A stretch of DNA of 64,000 bases from HyVt-337 sp964428895 (GTDB taxonomy: Bacteria; Planctomycetota; Phycisphaerae; SM23-33). This document shows positions 35,799 through 43,613 of the stretch, one piece after another (positions within the stretch are counted from its first letter, which is position 1; each line of letters opens with the position of its first letter). The stretch covers positions 1-64,000 of the forward strand of contig CAYRZU010000005.1 of assembly GCA_964428895.1 (NCBI GenBank). Reading direction: 5' to 3'. The notes beneath the pieces were generated by a model. It did not search any database, had not been told where the DNA came from, and saw only the letters and a program-made list of their open reading frames with translations. A program made the translations under genes and the position numbers.

Positions 35799-38700
35799 TC
35801 AGTAGTCGGACAGCTCGGGGTGTGTCTCGTCGGCCTGGCCGCGTTCCAGACCGCCGAAGCCGTGACGGGCTGCGGCGCGGAACAGCAGGTAATAGAGCGT
35901 GGGTACGATCACCAACGTCAGCAGCGTCGCGAACGCCAGGCCGAAGATGACGGCCACAGCGAGGGAGGACCACCACTGGCTGGATTCACTCCGCGTTTCG
36001 AAGGTAAACGTGCGGAAGTCGATACTCCAGCCTGTCGCCATGGGGATTAGCCCCATGATGGTCGTCACCGCCGTCAGGATGACAGGTCGGAGCCGCGTTG
36101 TGCCGGCTTCGACAATGGCGTCGATGAGCTCCCGCCCGCGCCGTTGCAGTTGGCGGGTGTAATCCAGTAGCACGATGGCGTTGTTGACCACCACGCCGGC
36201 TAGGGAGATCACGCCGATGCCGGTCATGATTGCGCTGAACGGAATCTGACAGACCGCCAGTCCCAGAAAGACACCCACCGTCGACAGCAGCACGGTGGTC
36301 ATGATGATCAGAGGCGCCGAAAGTGTGTTGAACTGCATCACCAGAATCAGCACGATGCCCAGACACGCCAGCGGCAGGGCCATCAGGAACAAGAAGTCCA
36401 TGGCCTCGGCCTGCTCTTCCTGCTCGCCGGCGAAATCGATGCTGTATCCGAGGGGCACCTTCAGTTCCCCGGTATCTGTGTTCGCTTGAATGATGCTCCG
36501 GACGTCGGCGAGCACTTCGTTGGGGAACCGCCCACGGTTCCGTCCGGTGACGGTAATGACGCGCTTGCGGTCTTTTCGCGTGATGTCACCGAAGCCGCCG
36601 GTGTATTTGAACTCGCCGAGCGTACTGAGCGGAACGGCTTTGCCGTGGATGTTGGGCACGCGGAGGCGGAACAGATCGTTCAGGTCGTTTCGTTCGTCAA
36701 CGGGCAGGCGAACGGTAATGTCATACTCATCATTGAACTGCCGATACGTGCCCACCTCTCGCCCGAACAAGGCCGCCTTTAGGTATCGGCTGATCAGGGA
36801 CGTATTCACGCCGGTCAGCTTGGCCCGCCGGCGATCCACCAGGAACACCAACTCCGGCCGAGAGGCCTCGTAATCGCTCCGCAGACTGACCAGCCCGGGC
36901 ACAGGCAGGATCATCTGCTTGACCTGATCACTGAGGGTCTTGAGTTTGTCGAAATCTTCGCCGGAGATTTCAATCGTGACGGGCTCGCCGGTCGGCGGGC
37001 CTCCCTTTTCGCCTTCGACCTTGATCTCGGCGCCGGGGATGTTGGCCACCCGCTTGCGAATCTCGTCGAGGATGTCCTCCGAGGCGGTGGCCCGGTCCTC
37101 GAAATCCTTGAAGGACAGCGTGAGATTGCCGATGTGCGGGCCGTTGCTGTTGCCGGTGATGCTCATGCCGCCGCCACTACCGACGTTGGCGACAACGTAC
37201 TTCAGGTCGCCGCTATCGAGCCATGGCTGAACGCGTCGTTCGACCTCCTGGATGATCTCGTCGGTGTGATGGATATTCGTGCCCTGCGGACACCGGACAT
37301 TGATCACGCCGTTGTTGGGGTCCATGTCGGGGAAGAAGACCATCCCGCGACCAAAGAAGCCGTAGATGGCAATCGAGCCGACCAGAACGAGGAAAGCTCC
37401 CGCAATCGTCAGCCCGGGATGGTGCAGGGCGCCTCGCAGGAAGACCTGATAGGCCCGGAGGAACCAATGGCGCCGGTCGCCGCTGCGAACATTCACGTTG
37501 TGGACGAAGGTGCAGATCACCGGGCTGATGACCATGGCCACGAACAATGAACTGGCCAGCGTGGCGATCAGGGTCGCCGGGAGGTACTTCAGGAAATCGC
37601 CCATCATGCCGGGCCAGAGCAGCATGGGGCTGAAGGCGGCGATGGTCGTTGCGGTCGAGGCGATCACGGGCCAGGCGACTTCCGCGGCGCCGCTCATGGC
37701 GGCCTCAAGACGCCCGCCGCCAAGCTGGCGATGCCGATAGATGTTCTCGACCACGACGATGGCGTTGTCGACCAACATGCCCAGCGCCAGGATCAGGCTG
37801 AAGAGCACCATCATGTTGAGCGTGTAGCCCAGCATCGCGACGATAGCAAAACTCATCAGCATGCTCAGCGGGATCGCCAAGGCGACAATGAGGCTGGTAC
37901 GAACGCCCATGAAGAGCACCAGGACGATCAGAACGAGGATCAACCCGGACAGGATGTTGTTCTCCAGGTCGCGGTTCATCCGAAGCGTTTCTTCGGACTG
38001 ATCCATGGTGACGGTGAACTCGACGCCTTGTGGGGCGAGCCGTTCGGCCTCGTCCAGGATTTGTCTGACGGCGCCGGCAATGAGAAGGATGTCCGCCCCA
38101 ATTCGTTTTCGAACCGCCACGGTGATGCTGGGCGTGCCGTTGAGGCGCGAGATGCTTTCGATATCTTCAAAGGTGTCATTGACGCGTCCGACGTCGGTCA
38201 GGTAGATGGGTCGGCCATTGCGGATGGCCAGCACGAGCGTGTCGATGTCGATCGGGCGGTCGAACTCGGCCGGCACGCGGACGTTGAACTTCATGCCCTC
38301 GGTCTCCAGGCTGCCGGCGGACGTGTTGACGTTTTCAGCGGGGACGAGGTTGATCAGTTCATCGATGGTCAAGTCGTAGGCGGCCACGCGGTCGGGGTCG
38401 ATCTCCAGACGGATCTCCCGCGTCAGGCCGCCGATAATCTCGGCCTCCAGCACGCCGGGGACGGCTTCGATGGCGTCCTCCAACTGATCGGCCACTTCCT
38501 TGAGCACGACGGGGGGGATGGTCCCGGAGATACTGACCATCATGATCGGGAATTCGGCCAGATTGATTTCGGTGAGGATGGGCTCTTCGGCGTCGGGGGG
38601 AAAATCATCGCCTTTGGCCAGGTCGACCTTGTCGCGGACGCGCTGGAGGGCGTCCTCGACGGTGACCGAGGGCAAGAGCTCGACCGTGATGATGGACATC

Positions 38701-38960
38701 CCCTCGCGGCTGACGGACGTAATTTCCTTGAGGCCTTTCAAGTTCGTCAGCGTCTTCTCGATCTTGGTGGTGACGGAGGTTTCGATGTCTTCGGGGGAGA
38801 CCCCCTGATAGATGGTCGTGATCTGGATGAACGGCGCTTCGACGTCCGGGAAACTCTCGCGTGGCAGCGTGAGATAGCTACGCACGCCGGCCAGGATAAT
38901 CAGCACGACCAGCACCAATACCGTGGTGCGGTTCCTCACAGCGGCATTGGATAGGATCAC
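35799..38960 (-). CDS. RND-family efflux transporter, inner-membrane component
   Basis: 1053 residues, HAE1/AcrB type. Repeat topology is visible: one helix then a large periplasmic domain, then 5-6 helices, twice. TM4 has the proton-relay acidic motif GMLVDNAIVVVENI. The N-terminus reads ILSNAAVRNRTTVLVLVVLIILAG and PRESFPDVEAPFIQITT. It starts with GTG at 38960, whose GTGA overlaps the adaptor stop by 4 nt. The outer-membrane TolC-like channel is not in the operon. The ITVAVRK-type pattern (RND of the SilA-like/MMPL-remote groups excluded) fits small-molecule or solvent export; the substrate is unknown. Confidence 0.92.
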   Translation of the reverse strand: MILSNAAVRNRTTVLVLVVLIILAGVRSYLTLPRESFPDVEAPFIQITTIYQGVSPEDIETSVTTKIEKTLTNLKGLKEITSVSREGMSIITVELLPSVTVEDALQRVRDKVDLAKGDDFPPDAEEPILTEINLAEFPIMMVSISGTIPPVVLKEVADQLEDAIEAVPGVLEAEIIGGLTREIRLEIDPDRVAAYDLTIDELINLVPAENVNTSAGSLETEGMKFNVRVPAEFDRPIDIDTLVLAIRNGRPIYLTDVGRVNDTFEDIESISRLNGTPSITVAVRKRIGADILLIAGAVRQILDEAERLAPQGVEFTVTMDQSEETLRMNRDLENNILSGLILVLIVLVLFMGVRTSLIVALAIPLSMLMSFAIVAMLGYTLNMMVLFSLILALGMLVDNAIVVVENIYRHRQLGGGRLEAAMSGAAEVAWPVIASTATTIAAFSPMLLWPGMMGDFLKYLPATLIATLASSLFVAMVISPVICTFVHNVNVRSGDRRHWFLRAYQVFLRGALHHPGLTIAGAFLVLVGSIAIYGFFGRGMVFFPDMDPNNGVINVRCPQGTNIHHTDEIIQEVERRVQPWLDSGDLKYVVANVGSGGGMSITGNSNGPHIGNLTLSFKDFEDRATASEDILDEIRKRVANIPGAEIKVEGEKGGPPTGEPVTIEISGEDFDKLKTLSDQVKQMILPVPGLVSLRSDYEASRPELVFLVDRRRAKLTGVNTSLISRYLKAALFGREVGTYRQFNDEYDITVRLPVDERNDLNDLFRLRVPNIHGKAVPLSTLGEFKYTGGFGDITRKDRKRVITVTGRNRGRFPNEVLADVRSIIQANTDTGELKVPLGYSIDFAGEQEEQAEAMDFLFLMALPLACLGIVLILVMQFNTLSAPLIIMTTVLLSTVGVFLGLAVCQIPFSAIMTGIGVISLAGVVVNNAIVLLDYTRQLQRRGRELIDAIVEAGTTRLRPVILTAVTTIMGLIPMATGWSIDFRTFTFETRSESSQWWSSLAVAVIFGLAFATLLTLVIVPTLYYLLFRAAARHGFGGLERGQADETHPELSDY

Positions 38961-40153
38961 GACGGCGCTCCATCTTGCGGACGATCGGGCGTGCTGTCCG
39001 CCGATTCGGCTTCGGCCTCTGTGCCGATGGGCACGTCCCGGGCCGGCTGCGTGGTCGGCTCACGACCATCGACAGAGACCACGGCCACCTCCTGGCCGTC
39101 CGAGACGTAGTGGTGGCCCCTGATGATCAACTGATCGCCGGTGTCGACGCCGCTGGTAATACGGATTTCCTGTCCGCGGATCATGCCGAGCTTGAGGACG
39201 CGCTGCTCAGCCTTGTCGGCCGTGACGACATAGGCGATGTGGTCCTCGTCACGCGGAATCAGGGCCAGCAGCGGCACGGTGATGGCGTCGGGGATGACCT
39301 GCCGGGTCAGCAGAACGTCGACAATCTGCCCCGTTCGCAGGAGGCGGTCGTCGTTGGGAACACTGACCTCGACACGGCTGGTGAAGGTGCCCGGGTCGGC
39401 CAACTGACTGATGTAGGTGATCGTGCCGTCGAAGTGCATTTTGCCGCCATAGTGGTTGGCGACGACTTCCACCTTGTCGCCCATTTCGAAGTAGCCGATG
39501 TCGAGTTCCGGGATGTCGACCTCGACCTTGATGGTGTTCAGGTCGACGATCTCGGCGACCAGCGTGCCGGGCTGGAGGTACTCGCCCATTTCCACGGGTA
39601 GGCGGTTGATCTGCCCGTCGATCGGCGCTTGGATGGTGCTTCGCTCGAGTTCGGCGGCGGCGGATTCGGCCAGGGCCTGGTAGCTCTCGGCCTTCATGCG
39701 GGCCTGGTCGACCTCCATTTGCGTGGCCACCCCCTTGTCCCGGGCGCTCTGGATGCGCTCGAAGTCGCGTTGGTTGTACTCGGCCTCGGAGCGGAAGCGG
39801 TCGTATTGGGCCTGGAGGAGGTCGGTGTTGAGTTTGGCGATGACGCACGCCTCCGGGCCGCATGTGACCTGCTGACCTTCTTCGACCGAGATCTCCTCGA
39901 TTCGGCCGGCCACTTCGGCCGCCACGCGTACCACGCGGTTGGGCTGGGTGACCCCGGGCAGCTTGATGCTGTCGCGCAGTTCCGGGATGGCTTGAACCGT
40001 CATGACCTCCACGGGCGTCTTGGCGGTGGTTGACGCGGTGTCCTCGGGCTTGCTGCAGCTAGCGCCGCAGGCGATCAGAACGGCCGAGACTAGCACCGCA
40101 GCGGCCCTGGGCGGCCAGATGGGGGCCTGGGTGTGATTGGGATGTCTATTCAT
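38957..40153 (-). CDS. RND efflux periplasmic adaptor (membrane fusion lipoprotein)
   Basis: 398 residues. The signal ends in a lipobox LIAC with lipidation at Cys29, so it is an inner-membrane-anchored lipoprotein. Then the lipoyl/hairpin order of MFPs: VRVAAEVAGRIEEISVEEGQ, a coiled-coil hairpin (DLLQAQYDRFRSEAEYNQRDFERIQ, KAESYQALAESAAAELERS), TIQAPIDGQINRL and beta-barrel and membrane-proximal domains. ATG 40153 has GGTGG about 5 nt upstream and overlaps the tetR stop by 8 nt. It bridges the RND pump and an outer-membrane channel. Confidence 0.9.
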   Translation of the reverse strand: MNRHPNHTQAPIWPPRAAAVLVSAVLIACGASCSKPEDTASTTAKTPVEVMTVQAIPELRDSIKLPGVTQPNRVVRVAAEVAGRIEEISVEEGQQVTCGPEACVIAKLNTDLLQAQYDRFRSEAEYNQRDFERIQSARDKGVATQMEVDQARMKAESYQALAESAAAELERSTIQAPIDGQINRLPVEMGEYLQPGTLVAEIVDLNTIKVEVDIPELDIGYFEMGDKVEVVANHYGGKMHFDGTITYISQLADPGTFTSRVEVSVPNDDRLLRTGQIVDVLLTRQVIPDAITVPLLALIPRDEDHIAYVVTADKAEQRVLKLGMIRGQEIRITSGVDTGDQLIIRGHHYVSDGQEVAVVSVDGREPTTQPARDVPIGTEAEAESADSTPDRPQDGAPS

Positions 40154-40817
40154 GGTGGCCACCATCGATCGGCTGGAGCAATTGGTTGTCCAGGATGCCG
40201 GTGTCGGCGCCGAGGACGATCAGGAATCCCCGCTTCAGTCGCAGCAGAAACTCCTCGTTGACGAGGATGCCAACACCCAGGATGCCTTGGAGCGTCAGGC
40301 CGTCCAGGACGCCCATGACCACCGAAGCCGCCATGGTCGGCTCGAGCTCGGCCCGAAACTCACCGGCGACCTGGCCTTCGGCAACAATGCCGGAGATCAT
40401 CTCCCGCCACTTGGCGTAAAGCTCATGAAGCATCGACGCCATGGGGCCCCTCTCATCGGACACCTGCGTTTCTCTGGCGGCCGACGTCCAGCACTCCAGG
40501 ACCAGCCGACCGATCTGCGTGTGATGTCCGTATAGCTCATACCAATGGTCGAACAACAGCATCAGCCGGTTCACGGGGGAGGGGGCCTGTTCGAACTGAC
40601 TAAGGATCTGGCTTTCCTCGTTAGCCATCGACTTAGTGAAAACGGCCGTATAGAGGTCTTGCTTGCTGGCGAAGTAGTTGTAAACGCTCCCTTTGGCCAC
40701 CCCGGCTTCGGCGGCCACGCTGTCGACCGTGGCGTCCGAGTAGCCGCGTTCTTCGAAGACCTTGACCGCGGCCTCCAGGATCTGTTGTCGTTTTCCGTTG
40801 GTGTCCGTGTTGCTCAT
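40146..40817 (-). CDS. TetR/AcrR-family repressor of the RND operon
   Basis: 223 residues. HTH at about 28-50 (ATVDSVAAEAGVAKGSVYNYFASKQDLY) in a typical TetR N-terminus (RQQILEAAVKVFEERGYS); the C-terminal ligand domain is ordinary. First gene of tetR - adaptor - pump, with coding overlaps, so the repressor and the pump are co-made and self-regulated. Two palindromic operators lie between 40837 and 40887 around a strong promoter. ATG 40817 follows AAGGGAC. Confidence 0.92.
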   Translation of the reverse strand: MSNTDTNGKRQQILEAAVKVFEERGYSDATVDSVAAEAGVAKGSVYNYFASKQDLYTAVFTKSMANEESQILSQFEQAPSPVNRLMLLFDHWYELYGHHTQIGRLVLECWTSAARETQVSDERGPMASMLHELYAKWREMISGIVAEGQVAGEFRAELEPTMAASVVMGVLDGLTLQGILGVGILVNEEFLLRLKRGFLIVLGADTGILDNQLLQPIDGGHHE

Positions 40818-40836
40818 GACAGTGTCCCTTCGTCTT

Positions 40837-40856
40837 GTGACTGACCAGTCGGTCAC
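40837..40856. promoter_or_regulatory. TetR operator 1 (near the transcription start)
   Basis: GTGACTGACCAGTCGGTCAC, a palindrome with two mismatched base pairs (18 of 20 bases agree with its complement). It covers the expected +1 region of the tetR operon promoter. Confidence 0.65.
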
Positions 40857-40859
40857 TCC

Positions 40860-40888
40860 ATTATAGGTATGACTGACTAGTCAGTCAA
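40860..40888 (-). promoter_or_regulatory. tetR-adaptor-pump promoter
   Basis: Minus strand: -35 TTGACT (40883-40888), exactly 17-bp spacer, perfect -10 TATAAT (40860-40865) preceded by ATACC. Flanked by the two operators. This is the strongest sigma-70-like promoter in the window. Confidence 0.8.
40870..40887. promoter_or_regulatory. TetR operator 2 (over the -35 and spacer)
   Basis: TGACTGACTAGTCAGTCA, a perfect 18-bp palindrome with the same TGACTGAC half-site as operator 1. The two centres are 32 bp apart, about three helical turns. It overlaps the -35 and most of the spacer, so bound repressor would exclude RNA polymerase. Confidence 0.75.
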
Positions 40889-40953
40889 TTTATTGCGATT
40901 AATTCAATCATGAAGCCGAGATTGTATTGACGCGGAGGAGTAGACAAAGAAGA

Positions 40954-41000
40954 CGCACGCAATATGTTCTAATGTATTAAATTAGAACGCATTGCGTGCG
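40954..41000 (-). terminator. Long hairpin after rpoD
   Basis: Minus strand, 34 nt after the rpoD stop: outer arms of 10 perfect bp (CGCACGCAAT with ATTGCGTGCG), a 3-nt internal mismatch (CGC/ATG) and 7 further bp (TTCTAAT/ATTAGAA) around an A+T-rich loop of 7. It is followed by TCTTCTTTGTC. Best read as the rpoD terminator, with a pyrimidine tail; a site for a DNA-binding protein is the alternative. Confidence 0.55.
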
Positions 41001-41034
41001 ATGAACTTCAAGCGGCCGACGCCAGGGCCGAGCC

Positions 41035-42753
41035 CTAGAGCTCGTGGGGAGGATTCTTGTCCAGAAAACCTTCCAGCTTGCGGGCCCGAACGGGGTGTTG
41101 GAGCTTCCGGATGGCCTTGGCCTCGACCTGTCGGACGCGCTCGCGGGTGACCTTGAAGATCCGGCCGACCTCCTCGAGGGTGTAGGTGTAGCCGTCGCCG
41201 ATGCCGTACCGAAGCTTGATGATCTCGCGCTCGCGGTAGGTGAGCGTCTTGAGGACCTCTTCAATCCGGTCCTTAAGCATCTCCGTGCCGGCGGTTTCGA
41301 CGGGGCTTTCGGCGGACTCATCCTCGATGAAGTCGCCGAAGTAGCTGTCCTCGCTCTCGCCGACCGGACGGTCGAGGCTGATCGGATGCCGTGAGATCTT
41401 CAGCACGCGACGGGCCTCGGAGACACTCATGTCGGCGTCGTTGGCGATTTCCTCGATGGTCGGCTCGCGGCCAAGGCGCTGGACCAGTCGCTTGGAGATA
41501 TTCCGCAACCGGCTCATGGTCTCGATCATATGAACCGGAATGCGGATGGTCCGGGCGTGGTCGGCAATGGCCCGGGTGATGGCCTGGCGAATCCACCAAG
41601 TGGCGTAGGTGGAGAACTTGTAGCCGCGGCGGTATTCGTACTTGTCGACCGCCCGCATCAGGCCGGTGTTGCCTTCCTGGATGATGTCCAGGAAGCTCAG
41701 CCCGCGATTGCGGTACTTCTTGGCGATCGAGACCACCAGCCGTAGGTTGCCTCCGGACAGTTCCCGCTTGGCCTGTTCGTAATCGTTAAAGACCTTGTGG
41801 ATGGCCTTGACCCGCTTGCGGAGTGTATCGGGGTCTTCGGAGACCAGATCGGCCAAGCCTTCCAGTTCTTCCTTCATGACCTCGATGTCTTCGGGCGGCA
41901 CGGAACCGTTATCGGTTTCGACCGTCCGCTTGAGCTCATCCATCTTCATGGAGATGTGATGGAGCTTCTTCATCAGCGGCTGGACGCGGCTGGTCCGCAG
42001 GGACAGCTCTTCCAGGAGCTTGGCGGCCCGGCGGCGGCGTTGCCATAGGTCCCGCAGGCTGACGCGCTTTGACGTCTCGGACGCCCGGGCGGAGCTAAGG
42101 GTGCTCCAATCGGCCTCGTTCCGCTCGATGATCTTGTCCAGCGTGGCCAGATTGGCCGGCATCCGGGCCATGATGGTCTCTTTGGAGAGATTCTCCGCGG
42201 TGGAGATCTTCATGGTGCGGTCGAAGGGCAGGTCGCCCTGGTGGACCTGCTTGAGGATGTCCAGCGCCTGGACGATGCAGTAGTCGCTTTCGAGCACGCG
42301 TCGGCGGAAGTGCATGCGCGTCATCTCGATCTTCTTGGCCAGGTCGATCTCCTGCTTGCGCGTCAGTAGGGGAATCTCGCCCATCTGCGTGAGGTACATG
42401 CGGACAGGGTCGTCAATGCGGCGCCCGGGGGCCTCCAGATCATCGGCCTTGCTCTTGGCCTGCTTGGTGGGCTTGGGTTGGTCACCTTCGGCCTCAGCGG
42501 TAAAGCCGGTGTCGCGGGAGGCGGCCTCATCTTCATCCAGCAGCTCGATCTTCAGCTCGTCGAGCGTCATCAACAACGCATCGAGCTTGTCGGGCGAGAC
42601 GGCCTCATCGGGAAGCTCGTCGTTCATCTCCTCATAGGTGATGTAGCCGCGCTGCTTGCCCTTGGCGATGAGTTTCTTGACGTTGTCATCGAGCGCATCG
42701 GTGATGACGGTGTTTTCGGGAGCGTTGGGTTTCTGTGCCTGTGCCATAGCCAT
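41035..42753 (-). CDS. rpoD: RNA polymerase primary sigma factor (sigma-70)
   Basis: 572 residues. Region 1.1-like start (TDALDDNVKKLIAKGKQRGYITYEEMNDELPD), region 1.2 (DPVRMYLTQMGEIPLLTRKQEIDLAKKIE), a non-conserved stretch, regions 2.1-2.4 (NLRLVVSIAKKYRNRGLSFLDIIQEGN, YKFSTYATWWIRQAITRAIAD), region 3 (HMIETMSRLRNISKRLVQRLGREPT) and region 4 with HTH (TLEEVGRIFKVTRERVRQVEAKAIRKLQHP). It directs promoter recognition at the TTGACA/TATAAT type of site found across the window. No Shine-Dalgarno precedes ATG 42753; the next in-frame ATG is 42747. The upstream promoter at 42789 supports this start. Confidence 0.95.
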   Translation of the reverse strand: MAMAQAQKPNAPENTVITDALDDNVKKLIAKGKQRGYITYEEMNDELPDEAVSPDKLDALLMTLDELKIELLDEDEAASRDTGFTAEAEGDQPKPTKQAKSKADDLEAPGRRIDDPVRMYLTQMGEIPLLTRKQEIDLAKKIEMTRMHFRRRVLESDYCIVQALDILKQVHQGDLPFDRTMKISTAENLSKETIMARMPANLATLDKIIERNEADWSTLSSARASETSKRVSLRDLWQRRRRAAKLLEELSLRTSRVQPLMKKLHHISMKMDELKRTVETDNGSVPPEDIEVMKEELEGLADLVSEDPDTLRKRVKAIHKVFNDYEQAKRELSGGNLRLVVSIAKKYRNRGLSFLDIIQEGNTGLMRAVDKYEYRRGYKFSTYATWWIRQAITRAIADHARTIRIPVHMIETMSRLRNISKRLVQRLGREPTIEEIANDADMSVSEARRVLKISRHPISLDRPVGESEDSYFGDFIEDESAESPVETAGTEMLKDRIEEVLKTLTYREREIIKLRYGIGDGYTYTLEEVGRIFKVTRERVRQVEAKAIRKLQHPVRARKLEGFLDKNPPHEL

Positions 42754-42788
42754 AGATCGTCGGTGGGTAATCGTAGAGGGAACCTCGT

Positions 42789-42818
42789 ATTCTACGGGTG
42801 GAAAAGAAAGAGAGTCAA
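42789..42818 (-). promoter_or_regulatory. rpoD promoter
   Basis: Minus strand -35 TTGACT (42813-42818), 18-bp spacer, -10 TAGAAT (42789-42794); predicted start near 42782, about 29 nt before the ATG. Back to back with the tRNA promoter. Confidence 0.6.
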
Positions 42819-42855
42819 CGGAATTTCTTTGGGGACATGAGGCTATGATCGGCAC

Positions 42856-42885
42856 TTGACAGCCTGGGAGTTGAATCTCTACACT
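42856..42885 (+). promoter_or_regulatory. tRNA-Leu promoter
   Basis: -35 TTGACA (42856-42861, perfect), 18-bp spacer, -10 TACACT (42880-42885), with the tRNA starting 13 nt after the -10. Confidence 0.6.
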
Positions 42886-42897
42886 GATCCGCTTCAC

Positions 42898-42983
<86 letters not shown>

Positions 42984-43004
42984 GTTGGTATGGGTGGCTC
43001 CGGT

Positions 43005-43052
43005 GGCCCATCCCGCCGGAAGGTGGGACAGGCCGGCGGGGCTGCCCATCTT
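43005..43052 (+). terminator. Hairpin downstream of tRNA-Leu
   Basis: CCCGCCGG (43012-43019) pairs perfectly with CCGGCGGG (43033-43040), with a weaker outer pairing of GGTGGCCCA-type flanks. It is followed by CATCTTTATTTT, so it is probably the tRNA transcript terminator. It could also be a dispersed palindromic element, because such GC palindromes are frequently repeated; that cannot be tested within this window. Confidence 0.5.
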
Positions 43053-43078
43053 TATTTTCACTCGATTCCCAGGGGATG

Positions 43079-43107
43079 TTGCAAACCTATCTGCCGCGCG
43101 TGATAAT
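43079..43107 (+). promoter_or_regulatory. Promoter of the two small hairpin-protein genes
   Basis: -35 TTGCAA (43079-43084), 17-bp spacer, -10 GATAAT (43102-43107); transcription start expected near 43114, about 50 nt before the first ATG at 43166. Confidence 0.5.
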
Positions 43108-43165
43108 TGTCTCGGACGTTGACCCTCCCGCACTTTAGCGGACCCAGAAGACGGAGATATCGGTC

Positions 43166-43393
43166 ATGGATGCCTCACCTGCCGGCGCGTCTGCACTTCG
43201 CGATCTCGAATCGGAACTGACCGCGGTCCTCACCGAAACCGTTGATGAAGTGGAGCATTCGGAGTGTTTCGACGGTGAACAACGGGCCGAACTGCACACC
43301 ATTCTCAAGGCCATGCTGTCCGACACGCAGCATCATCGCTACGCGATCGAGCAATTGCTGGGCCAACTGACCAAGGAGGCGGGCGATGTTTGA
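43166..43393 (+). CDS. Small helical protein of unknown function (paralogue of next gene)
   Basis: 75 residues, no hydrophobic segment, two predicted helices. Helix 2 contains MLSDTQHHRYAIEQLLGQL; the next gene has VLREKQRHVRLSERLLEIV in the same place, with Gln-x-His, His-to-Glu spacing of five and Glu-x-Leu-Leu preserved. GGAG lies upstream and the stop overlaps the next gene by 8 nt. I do not recognise the family. Glu/His-rich helical hairpins of this size occur in ferritin-like half-domains, but the present ligand pattern does not establish metal binding. Could also be a toxin-antitoxin-like pair, for which there is no specific evidence. Confidence 0.6.
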   Translation: MDASPAGASALRDLESELTAVLTETVDEVEHSECFDGEQRAELHTILKAMLSDTQHHRYAIEQLLGQLTKEAGDV

Positions 43394-43577
43394 ACAGGCC
43401 ATCCTCTCTGAGCAATTCCAGCGGCTGTTGCTGAAGCAACAGGAAGTGACCGAGGCCTATTCGAAGCTGTTGGAAGGGCTGAACGACCCCAAGCTGCGCG
43501 ATCAGTTCGATGAGGTCCTTCGGGAAAAGCAGCGTCACGTGCGGCTGTCGGAGCGGCTGCTGGAAATCGTTCCGTAG
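43386..43577 (+). CDS. Small helical protein of unknown function (paralogue of previous gene)
   Basis: 63 residues. AAGGAGG directly upstream is the best ribosome site in this part of the window, and the start overlaps the previous gene, so translation is coupled. The LLKQQEVTEAYSKLLEGL and VLREKQRHVRLSERLLEIV helices form a hairpin. Similarity to the preceding protein in helix 2 suggests duplication and a likely heterodimer. The function is unknown to me; convergent to prfA with 36 nt between stops. Confidence 0.6.
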   Translation: MFEQAILSEQFQRLLLKQQEVTEAYSKLLEGLNDPKLRDQFDEVLREKQRHVRLSERLLEIVP

Positions 43578-43613
43578 CGAGCTGGCCGAACGGGGGCCCG
43601 GTCGGGCCCGAGC

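Noticed and set aside
43012..43040. CRISPR or REP array near the tRNA
   Set aside because: Only one palindrome copy is visible in the window; a single hairpin is better explained as a terminator.
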